Assembly (NCBI RefSeq): GCF_046524175.1
Contig: NZ_JBEFZF010000001.1
Coordinates: forward strand, 248,001-312,000
Length of the DNA: 64,000 bases
Source: Spongiivirga sp046524175
GTDB taxonomy: Bacteria; Bacteroidota; Bacteroidia; Flavobacteriales; Flavobacteriaceae
Reading direction: 5' to 3'
Part shown: positions 36,596-45,151 of the stretch, piece by piece
Position numbering within the stretch: the first letter of the stretch is position 1
Layout: every line of letters starts with the position of its first letter
Notes under the pieces: model-generated
Seen by the model: the letters and a program-made list of their open reading frames with translations, nothing else
Database searches by the model: none
Told to the model about the DNA's origin: nothing
Program-made: the position numbers and the translations under genes

Positions 36596-36623
36596 AAAAA
36601 CTGTCATCATGGCAGTTTTTTTT
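36596..36623 (+). terminator. Rho-independent terminator upstream of dnaK
   Basis: AAAAACTGTC, a loop of ATCAT and GGCAGTTTTTTTT form a hairpin with a T-run. It ends the transcript of the membrane-protein gene at 35964-36539; dnaK begins 61 bases beyond. Confidence 0.72.
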
Positions 36624-36684
36624 ATTGGCATAAAGATTGACATTGGTAAAGCAAAATATGTCACAAGAAATTAAAAATTATACA

Positions 36685-38589
36685 ATGAGCAAAATAATTG
36701 GAATCGATTTAGGAACTACCAACTCATGCGTTTCTGTAATGGAAGGAAATGAGCCTGTTGTAATTCCTAATGCTGAGGGAAAAAGAACAACTCCATCGGT
36801 GATTGCTTTTGTAGAAGGTGGTGAGATCAAGGTTGGTGACCCTGCAAAACGTCAGGCGGTTACGAATCCGACTAAAACCATTTCTTCTATTAAACGTTTT
36901 ATGGGTAATAAGTACTCTGAGTCTAAAAAAGAAGCAGAACGTGCTGCCTATAAAGTGGTAAAAGGTGATAATGACACTCCACGTGTAGATATTGATGGTC
37001 GTTTATATACTCCGCAAGAATTGTCGGCAATGACACTTCAAAAAATGAAAAAAACTGCTGAAGATTACCTGGGACAAGATGTAACGGAGGCGGTAATTAC
37101 TGTACCAGCATACTTTAACGATGCGCAACGACAAGCTACGAAGGAAGCTGGTGAGATTGCGGGTCTTAAAGTTCGTCGTATCATTAATGAGCCTACAGCT
37201 GCTGCCTTAGCATATGGTCTAGATAAAAAAGGTCAAGATCAGAAGATTGTTGTATTCGATTTTGGAGGTGGTACACATGATGTTTCAATTCTTGAATTAG
37301 GAGATGGTGTATTTGAGGTATTAGCTACAGATGGAGATACGCACTTAGGGGGTGATGATGTTGATCAAAAAATCATCAACTGGTTGGCTGAAGAGTTTAA
37401 GGCTGAAGAGTCGATGGATCTTCGTGAAGACCCAATGGCGCTACAACGTTTAAAAGAAGCAGCGGAGAAAGCGAAAATTGAGCTTTCTTCATCAGCGCAA
37501 ACAGAAATCAATTTGCCTTATGTTACGGCTACTGCTACCGGACCAAAACACCTGGTACGTACTTTAAGCCGTGCGAAGTTTGAGCAATTGATCGACGATC
37601 TAGTAAAAAGAACCATTCAACCATGTGAAGCTGCAATGAAATCAGCTGGGTTAAGTACCGGTGATATTGATGAGGTAATCCTAGTTGGTGGGTCTACTCG
37701 TATTCCTGCAGTTCAGGAAGCGGTAGAAAAATTCTTTGGAAAAAAACCGTCGAAAGGAGTAAACCCCGATGAGGTTGTTGCAGTTGGTGCAGCGATTCAA
37801 GGTGGTGTATTAACCGGAGATGTGAAAGATGTATTGTTATTAGATGTAACACCGCTTTCATTAGGTATCGAAACAATGGGGAATGTAATGACTAAGCTTA
37901 TTGAAGCGAATACTACAATCCCTACGAAAAAATCGCAGGTGTTTTCTACAGCAGCAGACAATCAACCATCGGTTGAAATTCATGTACTGCAAGGAGAGCG
38001 TCCAATGGCGGGAGACAATAAAACAATTGGTCGTTTTCATTTAGCTGATATTCCACCAGCACCAAGAGGCGTACCACAAATTGAAGTGACTTTTGATATT
38101 GATGCCAATGGTATTATCAATGTATCAGCCGCTGATAAGGCAACGGGTAAATCTCAAAATATTCGTATCGAAGCTTCTTCAGGATTAACTGATGAGGAAA
38201 TCGAAAAAATGAAGCAAGAAGCAGAAGCAAATGCCGAAGCTGACAAGGCTGCAAAAGAAAAAGCGGATAAGCTAAATGAGGCTGATGGAATGATCTTTCA
38301 GACTGAGAAGCAATTGAAAGAGTTCGGTGATAAATTGTCTGATGATAAGAAAAAGCCAATTGAAGATGCGTTAGCAGAGTTGAAAACTGCGTACGAATCT
38401 AAAGATCTTGATGTCATCGCTCCGGCTTTAGAAAAGATTAATGAAGCTTGGAAGGTAGCGAGCGAAGAAATGTATAAAGCCCAAGCGGAAGCGCAGCAAG
38501 CAGGAGCCCCAGGACCAGATGCTGGAGCAGGAGATGCAGCTGATGCAGCAGACGATGTACAAGATGTAGATTTCGAAGAAGTGAAATAG
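36685..38589 (+). CDS. dnaK: Molecular chaperone DnaK (Hsp70)
   Basis: The ATG at 36685 gives the canonical start MSKIIGIDLGTTNSCVSVME (634 residues); earlier in-frame codons from 36637 are not conserved. Hsp70 hallmarks IVVFDFGGGTHDVSILE and VILVGGSTRIPAVQEAV are present, with the substrate-binding domain and a lid ending in DDVQDVDFEEVK. The D-to-H change in the usual GGGTFDVS (here GGGTHDVS) is a small variant. No dnaJ or grpE lies beside it. A strong bidirectional terminator follows. Confidence 0.98.
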   Translation: MSKIIGIDLGTTNSCVSVMEGNEPVVIPNAEGKRTTPSVIAFVEGGEIKVGDPAKRQAVTNPTKTISSIKRFMGNKYSESKKEAERAAYKVVKGDNDTPRVDIDGRLYTPQELSAMTLQKMKKTAEDYLGQDVTEAVITVPAYFNDAQRQATKEAGEIAGLKVRRIINEPTAAALAYGLDKKGQDQKIVVFDFGGGTHDVSILELGDGVFEVLATDGDTHLGGDDVDQKIINWLAEEFKAEESMDLREDPMALQRLKEAAEKAKIELSSSAQTEINLPYVTATATGPKHLVRTLSRAKFEQLIDDLVKRTIQPCEAAMKSAGLSTGDIDEVILVGGSTRIPAVQEAVEKFFGKKPSKGVNPDEVVAVGAAIQGGVLTGDVKDVLLLDVTPLSLGIETMGNVMTKLIEANTTIPTKKSQVFSTAADNQPSVEIHVLQGERPMAGDNKTIGRFHLADIPPAPRGVPQIEVTFDIDANGIINVSAADKATGKSQNIRIEASSGLTDEEIEKMKQEAEANAEADKAAKEKADKLNEADGMIFQTEKQLKEFGDKLSDDKKKPIEDALAELKTAYESKDLDVIAPALEKINEAWKVASEEMYKAQAEAQQAGAPGPDAGAGDAADAADDVQDVDFEEVK

Positions 38590-38630
38590 TATTTGGTACT
38601 GAGTAGTTAGTATTAAGTATTTAGATATTA

Positions 38631-38662
38631 AAAAGTGCGACCATTTTTGGTCGCACTTTTTT
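38631..38662. terminator. Bidirectional rho-independent terminator between dnaK and the DUF4139 gene
   Basis: A perfect 13-bp stem (AAAAGTGCGACCA / TGGTCGCACTTTT) encloses a TTTT loop. The flanking A and T tracts work in both directions, ending dnaK from the left and the DUF4139 gene from the right. Confidence 0.85.
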
Positions 38663-38728
38663 GTTCTCATAATAGTCATGTTCTGACAAATATTTCTGTG
38701 TATCTCCGTGAAACAACTTATGCGTTTA

Positions 38729-40747
38729 TCAAAGATTCACACGTTTATATCTTGGATACTTTAATTGATACGAAAAAGTCTCTTTTTTCTGATCACCACT
38801 GTTTAGAGCTAAACTCCAACTAAGCAAGCCCTTTTTCTTATCGTAATCAGCATTAAAAATTTCGATATCATCTACCTTAATCTCCTTATTTGAGGATTTG
38901 GGAATACGGTCCATTAACTTTACAGTAATTGGGATGGACTTATTGTTTTTGATTTCAAGATCATACACTCGATCTAAAATCCTGTTGTTCCCAATAAAGG
39001 ATTTACTCTTAAAATTGCGTCTTAGTTTTCGCGAAACAATGACATTAGGGTCAATACCTAATGAGACGAGCAGCTTTTTTGAAACTGAATACGGATCGAT
39101 GGTGGTTTTCCCTGCATAACTGCCTTCAAAATAAATATTGGCTTCTCCTGGTAGTAATTGCAATTTTTCCCACTCTTTGATCTTTGCAGTCAAAAACACG
39201 TTCTCATTCAGAACAGGTGCAGTAAAATATTCATAATTGGCTTCAAGCTCATGGTCATCAATTCTGATCACTGTTATATCAGCATCCGATTTAATGGAGT
39301 AGGTTTTTTTGATCATAAATTTGGTATTGATTTTACCTTCTTCAATCAAACTTGGCTTTGTAGTGATCACAATAACCCCGGCAGAAGCTCGATTTCCGTA
39401 TAAACTAGTAGCCGCTGTTCCCTTTAAAACTTCTATTGATTTTATTTCACTATCTGGGAGATCCCCTTCGGTATAGTTGGAAACCGGAACGCCATCAATA
39501 ATATATAAAGGTGTTTTTGGTCTATATGATGAGGCTCCTCTAATTCTCACGTTTGAAGCACTACTAGCAACTCCTGTTGCATATCCCGATACCACTACCT
39601 CCTGCAGCATTTGAGCATCTTCTTCTAAGCTAATATTCATAATCGACGAATATATAGGTTGCTCTATACTTTTGAATCCAACATAGGAAAATGCTAATGT
39701 TTGCCCATTACTTACATCGATGGTATAATTTCCATCGAAATCGGTTTGTACACCCGTAGAGGTGCCTTTGACAAGCACGGTACACCCAGGTAATGGCTGA
39801 CCTGTCTGATCGGTTACTGCACCAGTTATTGTTTTTACAGATGGATTGTAATAGTATTTTTGCTTTTTAGTGGTTGTTCTAGCTTTATAATTACGCCCTA
39901 CAAAGTTTAAATACTTGGTATCTAAGTTTGGCTTAGTTACGTTAATATTGGGATTTCCTGTTGAAAGTATCAACTTCGCATTTTTCCAATCTTCCCCCGT
40001 TTTTTGATATACATGTGCTTTATACGATAGCTTTAAAGGAGCATCTAGTTTTTCTGATTTGATATCGTAATTGGGAATCCAACCAGCGTCATCTACTTTA
40101 TACTTTACCGTCAAATTTAATTTGGTGTCAATGGGTGCATCAAACTTTATGCTGATTTCGCCTTGTTCCTGTTGAGGTTTGTTATTGAGTTCAGCAAGTT
40201 GTTTTCTGATAGCTGCATTATCAGATTTTAGCTCGTTTATTTTCTGATTGGTGTCAAAAATCTCATTTTTAATAGCCGTGATCCGTTCTCGGTAATACGT
40301 ACTTACCTTCTTTAATTTTTCTAAATCAAGGGTTTCTTCATTACCAGTTACTAATCTGTTTAACTGAATTACCTCTTCTTCTTCTTTGAGACCATTGATT
40401 ATGTTTTTGAGCTTTGAAATAGCTATAGCATTAGCATCTATTTTATCTTCTAGTGCTTTGATCTCGGGAGAGCTAGCTGGGGTTTTCAGATAGTTAATGT
40501 CATAAGCAATCGATAAGATAGAAACGCTTCCTAATCCGGACAGCTGAATACTACTTTCATCAATTTTGGTGGACAAGCCTTCCAAGATGATTTTAGATAT
40601 TCCTGCATCTAAGTTCATGGAAGTGTTACGAGTAATTTGTGCGCCGTTCAAATAAACGGTTACTTCTTTAATGGCAGAGGGAATCTTTTTGTCATTTGCA
40701 AAACCCATGGTCGTGCAACATACTAGGAATAAAAGCAGTGTTCTCAT
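38729..40747 (-). CDS. MuiA-like DUF4139 protein with an embedded SusC-type N-terminal module
   Basis: The 672-residue secreted protein has a signal peptide, an N-terminal DUF4140-like part (residues 22-115), a coiled-coil (115-190) and the start of DUF4139 (190-300). At residues 305-382 a carboxypeptidase-like regulatory domain (VTDQTGQPLPGCTVLVKGTSTGVQ) is inserted, followed by a TonB-receptor plug-like piece (383-465: NVRIRGASSYRPKTPLYIIDGVPV, SIEVLKGTAATSLYGNRA). DUF4139 then resumes to the end. No beta barrel follows, so this is not a receptor. MuiA-type proteins are linked to envelope polysaccharide phenotypes. The inserted module could be a structural domain or a dock for SusD-like partners (inference). 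Confidence 0.85.
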   Translation of the reverse strand: MRTLLLFLVCCTTMGFANDKKIPSAIKEVTVYLNGAQITRNTSMNLDAGISKIILEGLSTKIDESSIQLSGLGSVSILSIAYDINYLKTPASSPEIKALEDKIDANAIAISKLKNIINGLKEEEEVIQLNRLVTGNEETLDLEKLKKVSTYYRERITAIKNEIFDTNQKINELKSDNAAIRKQLAELNNKPQQEQGEISIKFDAPIDTKLNLTVKYKVDDAGWIPNYDIKSEKLDAPLKLSYKAHVYQKTGEDWKNAKLILSTGNPNINVTKPNLDTKYLNFVGRNYKARTTTKKQKYYYNPSVKTITGAVTDQTGQPLPGCTVLVKGTSTGVQTDFDGNYTIDVSNGQTLAFSYVGFKSIEQPIYSSIMNISLEEDAQMLQEVVVSGYATGVASSASNVRIRGASSYRPKTPLYIIDGVPVSNYTEGDLPDSEIKSIEVLKGTAATSLYGNRASAGVIVITTKPSLIEEGKINTKFMIKKTYSIKSDADITVIRIDDHELEANYEYFTAPVLNENVFLTAKIKEWEKLQLLPGEANIYFEGSYAGKTTIDPYSVSKKLLVSLGIDPNVIVSRKLRRNFKSKSFIGNNRILDRVYDLEIKNNKSIPITVKLMDRIPKSSNKEIKVDDIEIFNADYDKKKGLLSWSLALNSGDQKKETFSYQLKYPRYKRVNL

Positions 40748-40984
40748 GATGGTTGTTTTAAAGTTTTAGGTGAAAGTAGAATCAACTTGTACTATTAAAA
40801 ATGAGAAATTAGGGAAGTAGTGTTTTGGGTTAGTGAAATGTTGCTTACCATTAGTTTGTTAGAAAAATTACAGTACTCATTCCATTAAGTGAAATATTTT
40901 TTTCATGAGAAGAACAGTTTTTTTGATTAAAGTGATACTGAGACAAAGTTTATAGTATATTTACTGCAAATTATTTGATTGATT

Positions 40985-42274
40985 ATGAAGGTTTCTAAAA
41001 TTTTGCTACTCATTTCATTGTTATCCTTTTTAGCATGTAGTACTAACGAAGATGGGACAACAATTGAAGCAGGTTCATCGTTATTTACTGCTGAAGTATC
41101 TTCTGATGAATTTGTTGAACTTGATGCAAACAATGTGAATTCCCTTTGGTTTTTGGCTCATGACACTAATGGAAAATTGCTAAATGTTACAAAGGCTACA
41201 GTTGGAGAGAATGAACTTAGGTCAAATACTTCTTTTTCTGGCTCAAAAATTTACTTTACCATTGGTTACGTAATGAATAGTTCATCAATAAATTTCAACA
41301 CATTCTTGGTTAATGTTGGTGGTAGGAGGTCGTACCAGGAAACTTTTATCCCTACTTTTCCACCAAGAACAAGTGAGTTAGATATAAATATTACAGTTAC
41401 AGAAGAGACGTTCTTAGATTCACCTTTTCCATATAACGCTAGTGGATTTAGCTATGGTCGAAGTACAAGTTCGATCACAAATGGTATTCAAAACTTGAAA
41501 GTCAGCTATACTAATGAGGTAGAAAATATAATAATAGTAAACAATTATAATCGTGCTCCCTTTTATAATGGAAGGAAGGAAGGGTATAAGTATTATAATC
41601 TTAATGTAAGTAATGTAGTTTCTCCAATTACACTATCGGATATTAGTTTTAATTCTTTAGAAACGTCAATTAAGCTTGAAATACATAATAATGAATTGGA
41701 TGGTTTTCATTTTAGAAGATGGGGTTATGAGAGTAAATCTGGTTTTGATAATTACAGAAGACATGATATTTATGAGGTCAACTCATATTTTGATTACATT
41801 GACTTACCGATAATTGACCTATTCCTGTTTTACGAGAATGTAGCTATTTACAAAGAAGGACCTTATGATTATTATTTCCTTTCCTTTGGTAATGATTTTA
41901 ATATAGACAACCCCAATTGGACTTTGACCTATTCTCCCAGGAGTGATGGTTCTTATGAAATTAGTAGTGAAAATGATGGGGATTTTTACAAGTTGGAATA
42001 TAATACTAATGGATATCTTTGGAAATACTTTATAGATGCATCAGAACCCTCAATTGTTGTTCCGCGACTAAAACTCCCAGATGTTATAGCTGCTGAGCTG
42101 GAAGGTGATTTTTATACGGAAGAAAATGTACCAAATTTTCGTTCTTTAGAAATGTGGGATTACGTTAATTTTAATAACTATGATGAGTTTATTCAATTTA
42201 GATTAGGTTTAATAGCCGAAAACTCTCGTGAAAATGGCGGTTATAAATATATGCGATTTACTCCTTTTGATTAA
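40985..42274 (+). CDS. Unrecognised secreted lipoprotein
   Basis: From the ATG at 40985 (429 residues) the protein has a lipoprotein signal ending LSFLACS, with Cys17-19 as the modified residue. The mature part is beta-rich, Tyr- and Asn-rich, with few Cys, and I recognise no family motif (for example EIHNNELDGFHFRRWGYE). It has no partner genes and is monocistronic between the DUF4139 gene and a DCC protein. It is probably an outer-membrane surface or periplasmic lipoprotein. Confidence 0.75.
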   Translation: MKVSKILLLISLLSFLACSTNEDGTTIEAGSSLFTAEVSSDEFVELDANNVNSLWFLAHDTNGKLLNVTKATVGENELRSNTSFSGSKIYFTIGYVMNSSSINFNTFLVNVGGRRSYQETFIPTFPPRTSELDINITVTEETFLDSPFPYNASGFSYGRSTSSITNGIQNLKVSYTNEVENIIIVNNYNRAPFYNGRKEGYKYYNLNVSNVVSPITLSDISFNSLETSIKLEIHNNELDGFHFRRWGYESKSGFDNYRRHDIYEVNSYFDYIDLPIIDLFLFYENVAIYKEGPYDYYFLSFGNDFNIDNPNWTLTYSPRSDGSYEISSENDGDFYKLEYNTNGYLWKYFIDASEPSIVVPRLKLPDVIAAELEGDFYTEENVPNFRSLEMWDYVNFNNYDEFIQFRLGLIAENSRENGGYKYMRFTPFD

Positions 42275-42324
42275 GGAAGCGTCAGTCTTTTTAGAATGAT
42301 GTAAACCCCATTATTTAGGAAGTT

Positions 42325-42741
42325 TTACCCCAAAAACTTAGCCTGTAACTCAGGCGTTGGTAACCAGCAACTTTCTTGTTTGCCCCACCATTTGTAGCGG
42401 TTTCTAGCAATAAAATCATAAAAAGGATCACGAAGAAATTTGGGCAATATTAAGAAAATAGATAGTAGGGTGTAAGGGCCTTTCATATCCTTAGCAATTC
42501 TGATCGCTGCGCATGATTTGGTCCAATAATCATAGGTTTCATCAACTAAAATAATCGAATCGATTTTAGACGTATCGACACCTATTTCTTTTGCCAAATG
42601 CATTCCAAAATCTGATTGTAGTGATGCATATCGAAACACATCATTTTTGTCATGTTCAATTACTGTTTGCACCGCTTGATTGCACAAATTACAAACACCG
42701 TCAAACAAAATTACTTTTTTACCTTTTGGAAATACAGTCAT
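42325..42741 (-). CDS. DCC family thiol-disulfide oxidoreductase
   Basis: This 138-residue thioredoxin-like protein opens with the DCC motif LFDGVCNLCNQAVQTV (DGxCxxC) and carries the conserved YDYWTKSCAAIRIAK segment and a C-terminal RNRYKWWGKQESCW. YuxK-like DCC proteins are predicted redox or electron-transfer partners; the reaction is not established. No operon partner. Confidence 0.88.
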   Translation of the reverse strand: MTVFPKGKKVILFDGVCNLCNQAVQTVIEHDKNDVFRYASLQSDFGMHLAKEIGVDTSKIDSIILVDETYDYWTKSCAAIRIAKDMKGPYTLLSIFLILPKFLRDPFYDFIARNRYKWWGKQESCWLPTPELQAKFLG

Positions 42742-42861
42742 CTATGCAAAGATAAGCCAGTTTGAAGTTTTTGGTTTAAGGTTTAAGGTTTTTTTAGGTA
42801 AAAGGATGCATATAGCTTTAAACTCCAAACTCTGCACTCATAACTCTACACTCTGAACTAA

Positions 42862-44769
42862 CTAAAGTCCACTCAAATACTGATACAAATCCGTTTCCTT
42901 ATCCAAATTCAATTTCTTTTTAAGGCGATATTTTGATTTGAGAACGCTATCCGGTAACACATTCAGCATATCGGCTATTTCTTTGGTAGATAGATTCATT
43001 TTTAGAAATGACGCCAATCTGATTTCTTTTTCAGAAATATCGGCATAAACTGCTTTCAGCTTGTTGTCAAAATTGTCATGTACCTCGGCAAAGTAACTTT
43101 TAAACACCTCCCAATCCTTATCACCCGAGCTTTCTTTTTTAAGAAGCATGACAAGGCGCTTGAACTCCATTTTAAATTTATCAGGGGAGTTTTTTAAATT
43201 TTCAAGATTTTCTTTTAGTTCGGCTAAGAATGAGTTTTTTTGGACTAAGTGGAGTGTCTGACTTGCAAGCTCTTTCTTTTTAAACTCGATTTCCTGTTTA
43301 TAGATTTCTTCTTGTTTTTCTCGTTCAATCTTATTTTTTTTCATACGTTGACGAAAACCGAAGAATAGTAATCCGGAAAGTGCGATTCCGGCGATTGCAC
43401 CTCCACCGTAAAGTCCCTTGGTTAGTTTGTCTACCTTGGCTTTTTCATTAAGGGTTTTTATTTCTTCTTGTTGTAGGGCGATTTCGGCTTCTTTTTTTTC
43501 GGTTTCGTAGATGGTTTGGAGTTCAGAAAGGCGAGCTCCATTTTCCTTATTATAAATGCTGTCATTTGTTTTTTTGAACAATTGATGATAATTAAAAGCC
43601 TCTTTATAATTACGATCCCTTTGTTTTGTTAAGTATAGAATATTGTAAGCATGTAACTGATCTTCCAATAATTCATTTTCTAAGGAGATGTTGAGCGCTT
43701 CTTGGGCAAGTGTTGTGGCGAGAGGGCTATTTTTCTCCAAAAGTGCTACTTCCGCTAGTTGAATTTTATTGTCTACCGAATTACTTATTTGCTTGAGAGA
43801 ATCAGAAAGTCTTAGTGATTCTTGGAAGTACTGTTTTGCCTTACTATAGTTCTTACGCTTTTTATGGTATTTACCAAGACCAAAATTAGCGTTAATTAAT
43901 CCAGTAATATTTTTTAGTTGATTTGAAAGATTCCTAGTTTCTTCTAAAACATTTTTAGCTTCTTCTAAGGTTTCATTTTTCTCTACGAGAATGAAACCAA
44001 TTCCAGCAAGATTCGCGGTAAGATTAAGTTTGTCATCTCGTTCTCTTAAGATGGGAATTGTATTTTTAAAATACTTTAATGCCATTGCTGTGTCTTTCAT
44101 TTTTAAGTAATTACTGGCTATCTTACCTTTAACCGATAATGCAGCTCTTTTAGAACGAATATCATCGTATCGCTCATAGATTCTCATTTCTTCTAGTGCA
44201 TTTTCAAGTGCTAGTTGATATTGCCCTTTTCTATAATATGTACTCGAACTAAGACCCAAAGACCCAGCATAACCAGAAGAATCATTTGCAATTAAAAAGT
44301 TCTTGGCGGATTTTTTAGAATGGTATAAAGTACTATCATATTGGTTCTGTATCGAATAATTAATGCCAATATTAAGGTGCATTACTGCAATACAAGCATA
44401 CTCCTTATTTTCGATACTCAGTTTTAATCCTTTTCTATAATATTCGTTAGAATTTTCATAGTCATCCCGGTAAGAATAAGTAATAGCCATTCTTTGATAA
44501 CCTGTGTAAAGTGTCGGAACATGACTAATTTCTTTACCAAGTTTGATCAATTCGTTCGCATAAAAAAAAGATTGATCTGAATCCCGGTGTGCATGAGCTC
44601 GCCAAAGATTAATTAGTACAGGCATTCTTGTTGAATCTCTTGGCATCGATCTTAATTCAGTTTTCAAACTGTCAATTCGTTCTGGGCTTGCATCATATTG
44701 TGCAAGGGTAATCTGCACCGAAAAAAAGACCGCTAATAATACAATTGAAAGTTTGCTAAAGAGTTTCAT
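42862..44769 (-). CDS. Membrane-anchored TPR regulator with LuxR-type DNA-binding domain
   Basis: This 635-residue protein has a signal peptide, about seven tetratricopeptide repeats (for example YKEAFNYHQLFKKTNDSIY, and SKAKQYFQESLRLSDSLKQ), a coiled coil, one membrane helix (GLYGGGAIAGIALSGLLFFGF) and a C-terminal LuxR-like helix-turn-helix (SEKEIRLASFLKMNLSTKEIADMLNVLPDSV, then RLKKKLNL). The layout puts the TPR sensor in the periplasm and the DNA-binding domain in the cytosol: a one-component transmembrane regulator common in Bacteroidota. It is divergent from a cytolysin-like gene across 382 bases with TGTCCAT repeat pairs, so it probably controls that gene and itself. Confidence 0.85.
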   Translation of the reverse strand: MKLFSKLSIVLLAVFFSVQITLAQYDASPERIDSLKTELRSMPRDSTRMPVLINLWRAHAHRDSDQSFFYANELIKLGKEISHVPTLYTGYQRMAITYSYRDDYENSNEYYRKGLKLSIENKEYACIAVMHLNIGINYSIQNQYDSTLYHSKKSAKNFLIANDSSGYAGSLGLSSSTYYRKGQYQLALENALEEMRIYERYDDIRSKRAALSVKGKIASNYLKMKDTAMALKYFKNTIPILRERDDKLNLTANLAGIGFILVEKNETLEEAKNVLEETRNLSNQLKNITGLINANFGLGKYHKKRKNYSKAKQYFQESLRLSDSLKQISNSVDNKIQLAEVALLEKNSPLATTLAQEALNISLENELLEDQLHAYNILYLTKQRDRNYKEAFNYHQLFKKTNDSIYNKENGARLSELQTIYETEKKEAEIALQQEEIKTLNEKAKVDKLTKGLYGGGAIAGIALSGLLFFGFRQRMKKNKIEREKQEEIYKQEIEFKKKELASQTLHLVQKNSFLAELKENLENLKNSPDKFKMEFKRLVMLLKKESSGDKDWEVFKSYFAEVHDNFDNKLKAVYADISEKEIRLASFLKMNLSTKEIADMLNVLPDSVLKSKYRLKKKLNLDKETDLYQYLSGL

Positions 44770-44789
44770 AATGGGTTATTTAGTTTAGG

Positions 44790-44818
44790 CTAAGGTAATT
44801 ATTATGAGTCTACTACAA
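44790..44818 (-). promoter_or_regulatory. Promoter of the TPR/LuxR regulator gene
   Basis: On the minus strand TTG (44816-44818) is followed after 18 bases by TACCTTAG (44790-44797), one mismatch from the Bacteroidota -7 consensus. It lies 20 bases ahead of the start codon at 44769. Confidence 0.55.
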
Positions 44819-44847
44819 CCAAAAGAGTCCAGAGTTAAAAAGCTGGC

Positions 44848-44865
44848 TGTCCATTGATTGTCCAT
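44848..44865. promoter_or_regulatory. Tandem TGTCCAT pair proximal to the TPR regulator
   Basis: TGTCCAT occurs at 44848-44854 and 44859-44865, exactly 11 bp apart. The pair sits about 65-80 bases upstream of the expected leftward start site. Direct repeats one helical turn apart are typical for dimeric response-regulator-type binding. Confidence 0.6.
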
Positions 44866-44968
44866 AAAATATTATTATAATAAATATTATAAAATATTGA
44901 TAATCAATTTTTTAAATGTTTACCGTTGATTCGTTGTCCTGAATTTTTTTTCATCTTAAAATTGAATA

Positions 44969-44986
44969 TGTCCATACTTTGTCCAT
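44969..44986. promoter_or_regulatory. Tandem TGTCCAT pair proximal to the cytolysin-like gene
   Basis: The same heptamer recurs at 44969-44975 and 44980-44986, again 11 bp apart and 121 bp (11 x 11) from the first pair. It ends 33 bases before the TAGGTTTG -7 box of the rightward promoter, a spot suited to an activator, because that promoter has no TTG at the -33 position. Confidence 0.6.
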
Positions 44987-45018
44987 GCCATTTTTTTCAT
45001 TTCCAGCTATTTAGCACA

Positions 45019-45026
45019 TAGGTTTG
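45019..45026 (+). promoter_or_regulatory. -7 box of the cytolysin-like gene
   Basis: TAGGTTTG matches the Bacteroidota -7 consensus TAnnTTTG exactly. No TTG exists 17-23 bases upstream (44993-45002), so the promoter probably needs an activator. The implied leader is about 118 bases to the ATG at 45152. Confidence 0.5.
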
Positions 45027-45059
45027 CCATGTCATTAGATAATGGCATTACCGTTTTGT

Positions 45060-45106
45060 GGAACCTTACCCGATCGTGTACTGCAGACTAAAGTCGGGTA
45101 GGTCCC
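45060..45106 (+). other. Stable inverted repeat in the leader of the cytolysin-like gene
   Basis: GGAACC-T-TACCCGA (45060-45073) can pair with TCGGGTA-GGTCCC (45094-45106), leaving a 20-base loop that contains CTGCAG. There is one bulged base and one mismatch; no T-run follows, so it is not a terminator. It ends 45 bases ahead of the start codon and would be transcribed as part of the mRNA leader. Confidence 0.55.
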
Positions 45107-45151
45107 AAAAACGAAGTATTAATTAATTGTAACCACAAAACAATTTGGATT

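Larger units (their letters stand above)
44770..45151. other. Regulatory intergenic region between the TPR regulator and the cytolysin-like gene
   Basis: This 382-base AT-rich stretch has no gene. It holds the divergent promoters (44790-44818 leftward; -7 box 45019-45026 rightward), two tandem TGTCCAT pairs, a TGCCAT/ATGGCA inverted repeat and a longer hairpin at 45060-45106. A very AT-rich block (44871-44900, mostly TA/AT) lies between the two repeat pairs. Confidence 0.6.

Noticed and set aside
42770..42796. Short GGTTTAA tandem repeat resembling a telomere-like array
   Set aside because: Only two and a half copies in a low-complexity intergenic stretch; chance is sufficient and no partner array is seen.
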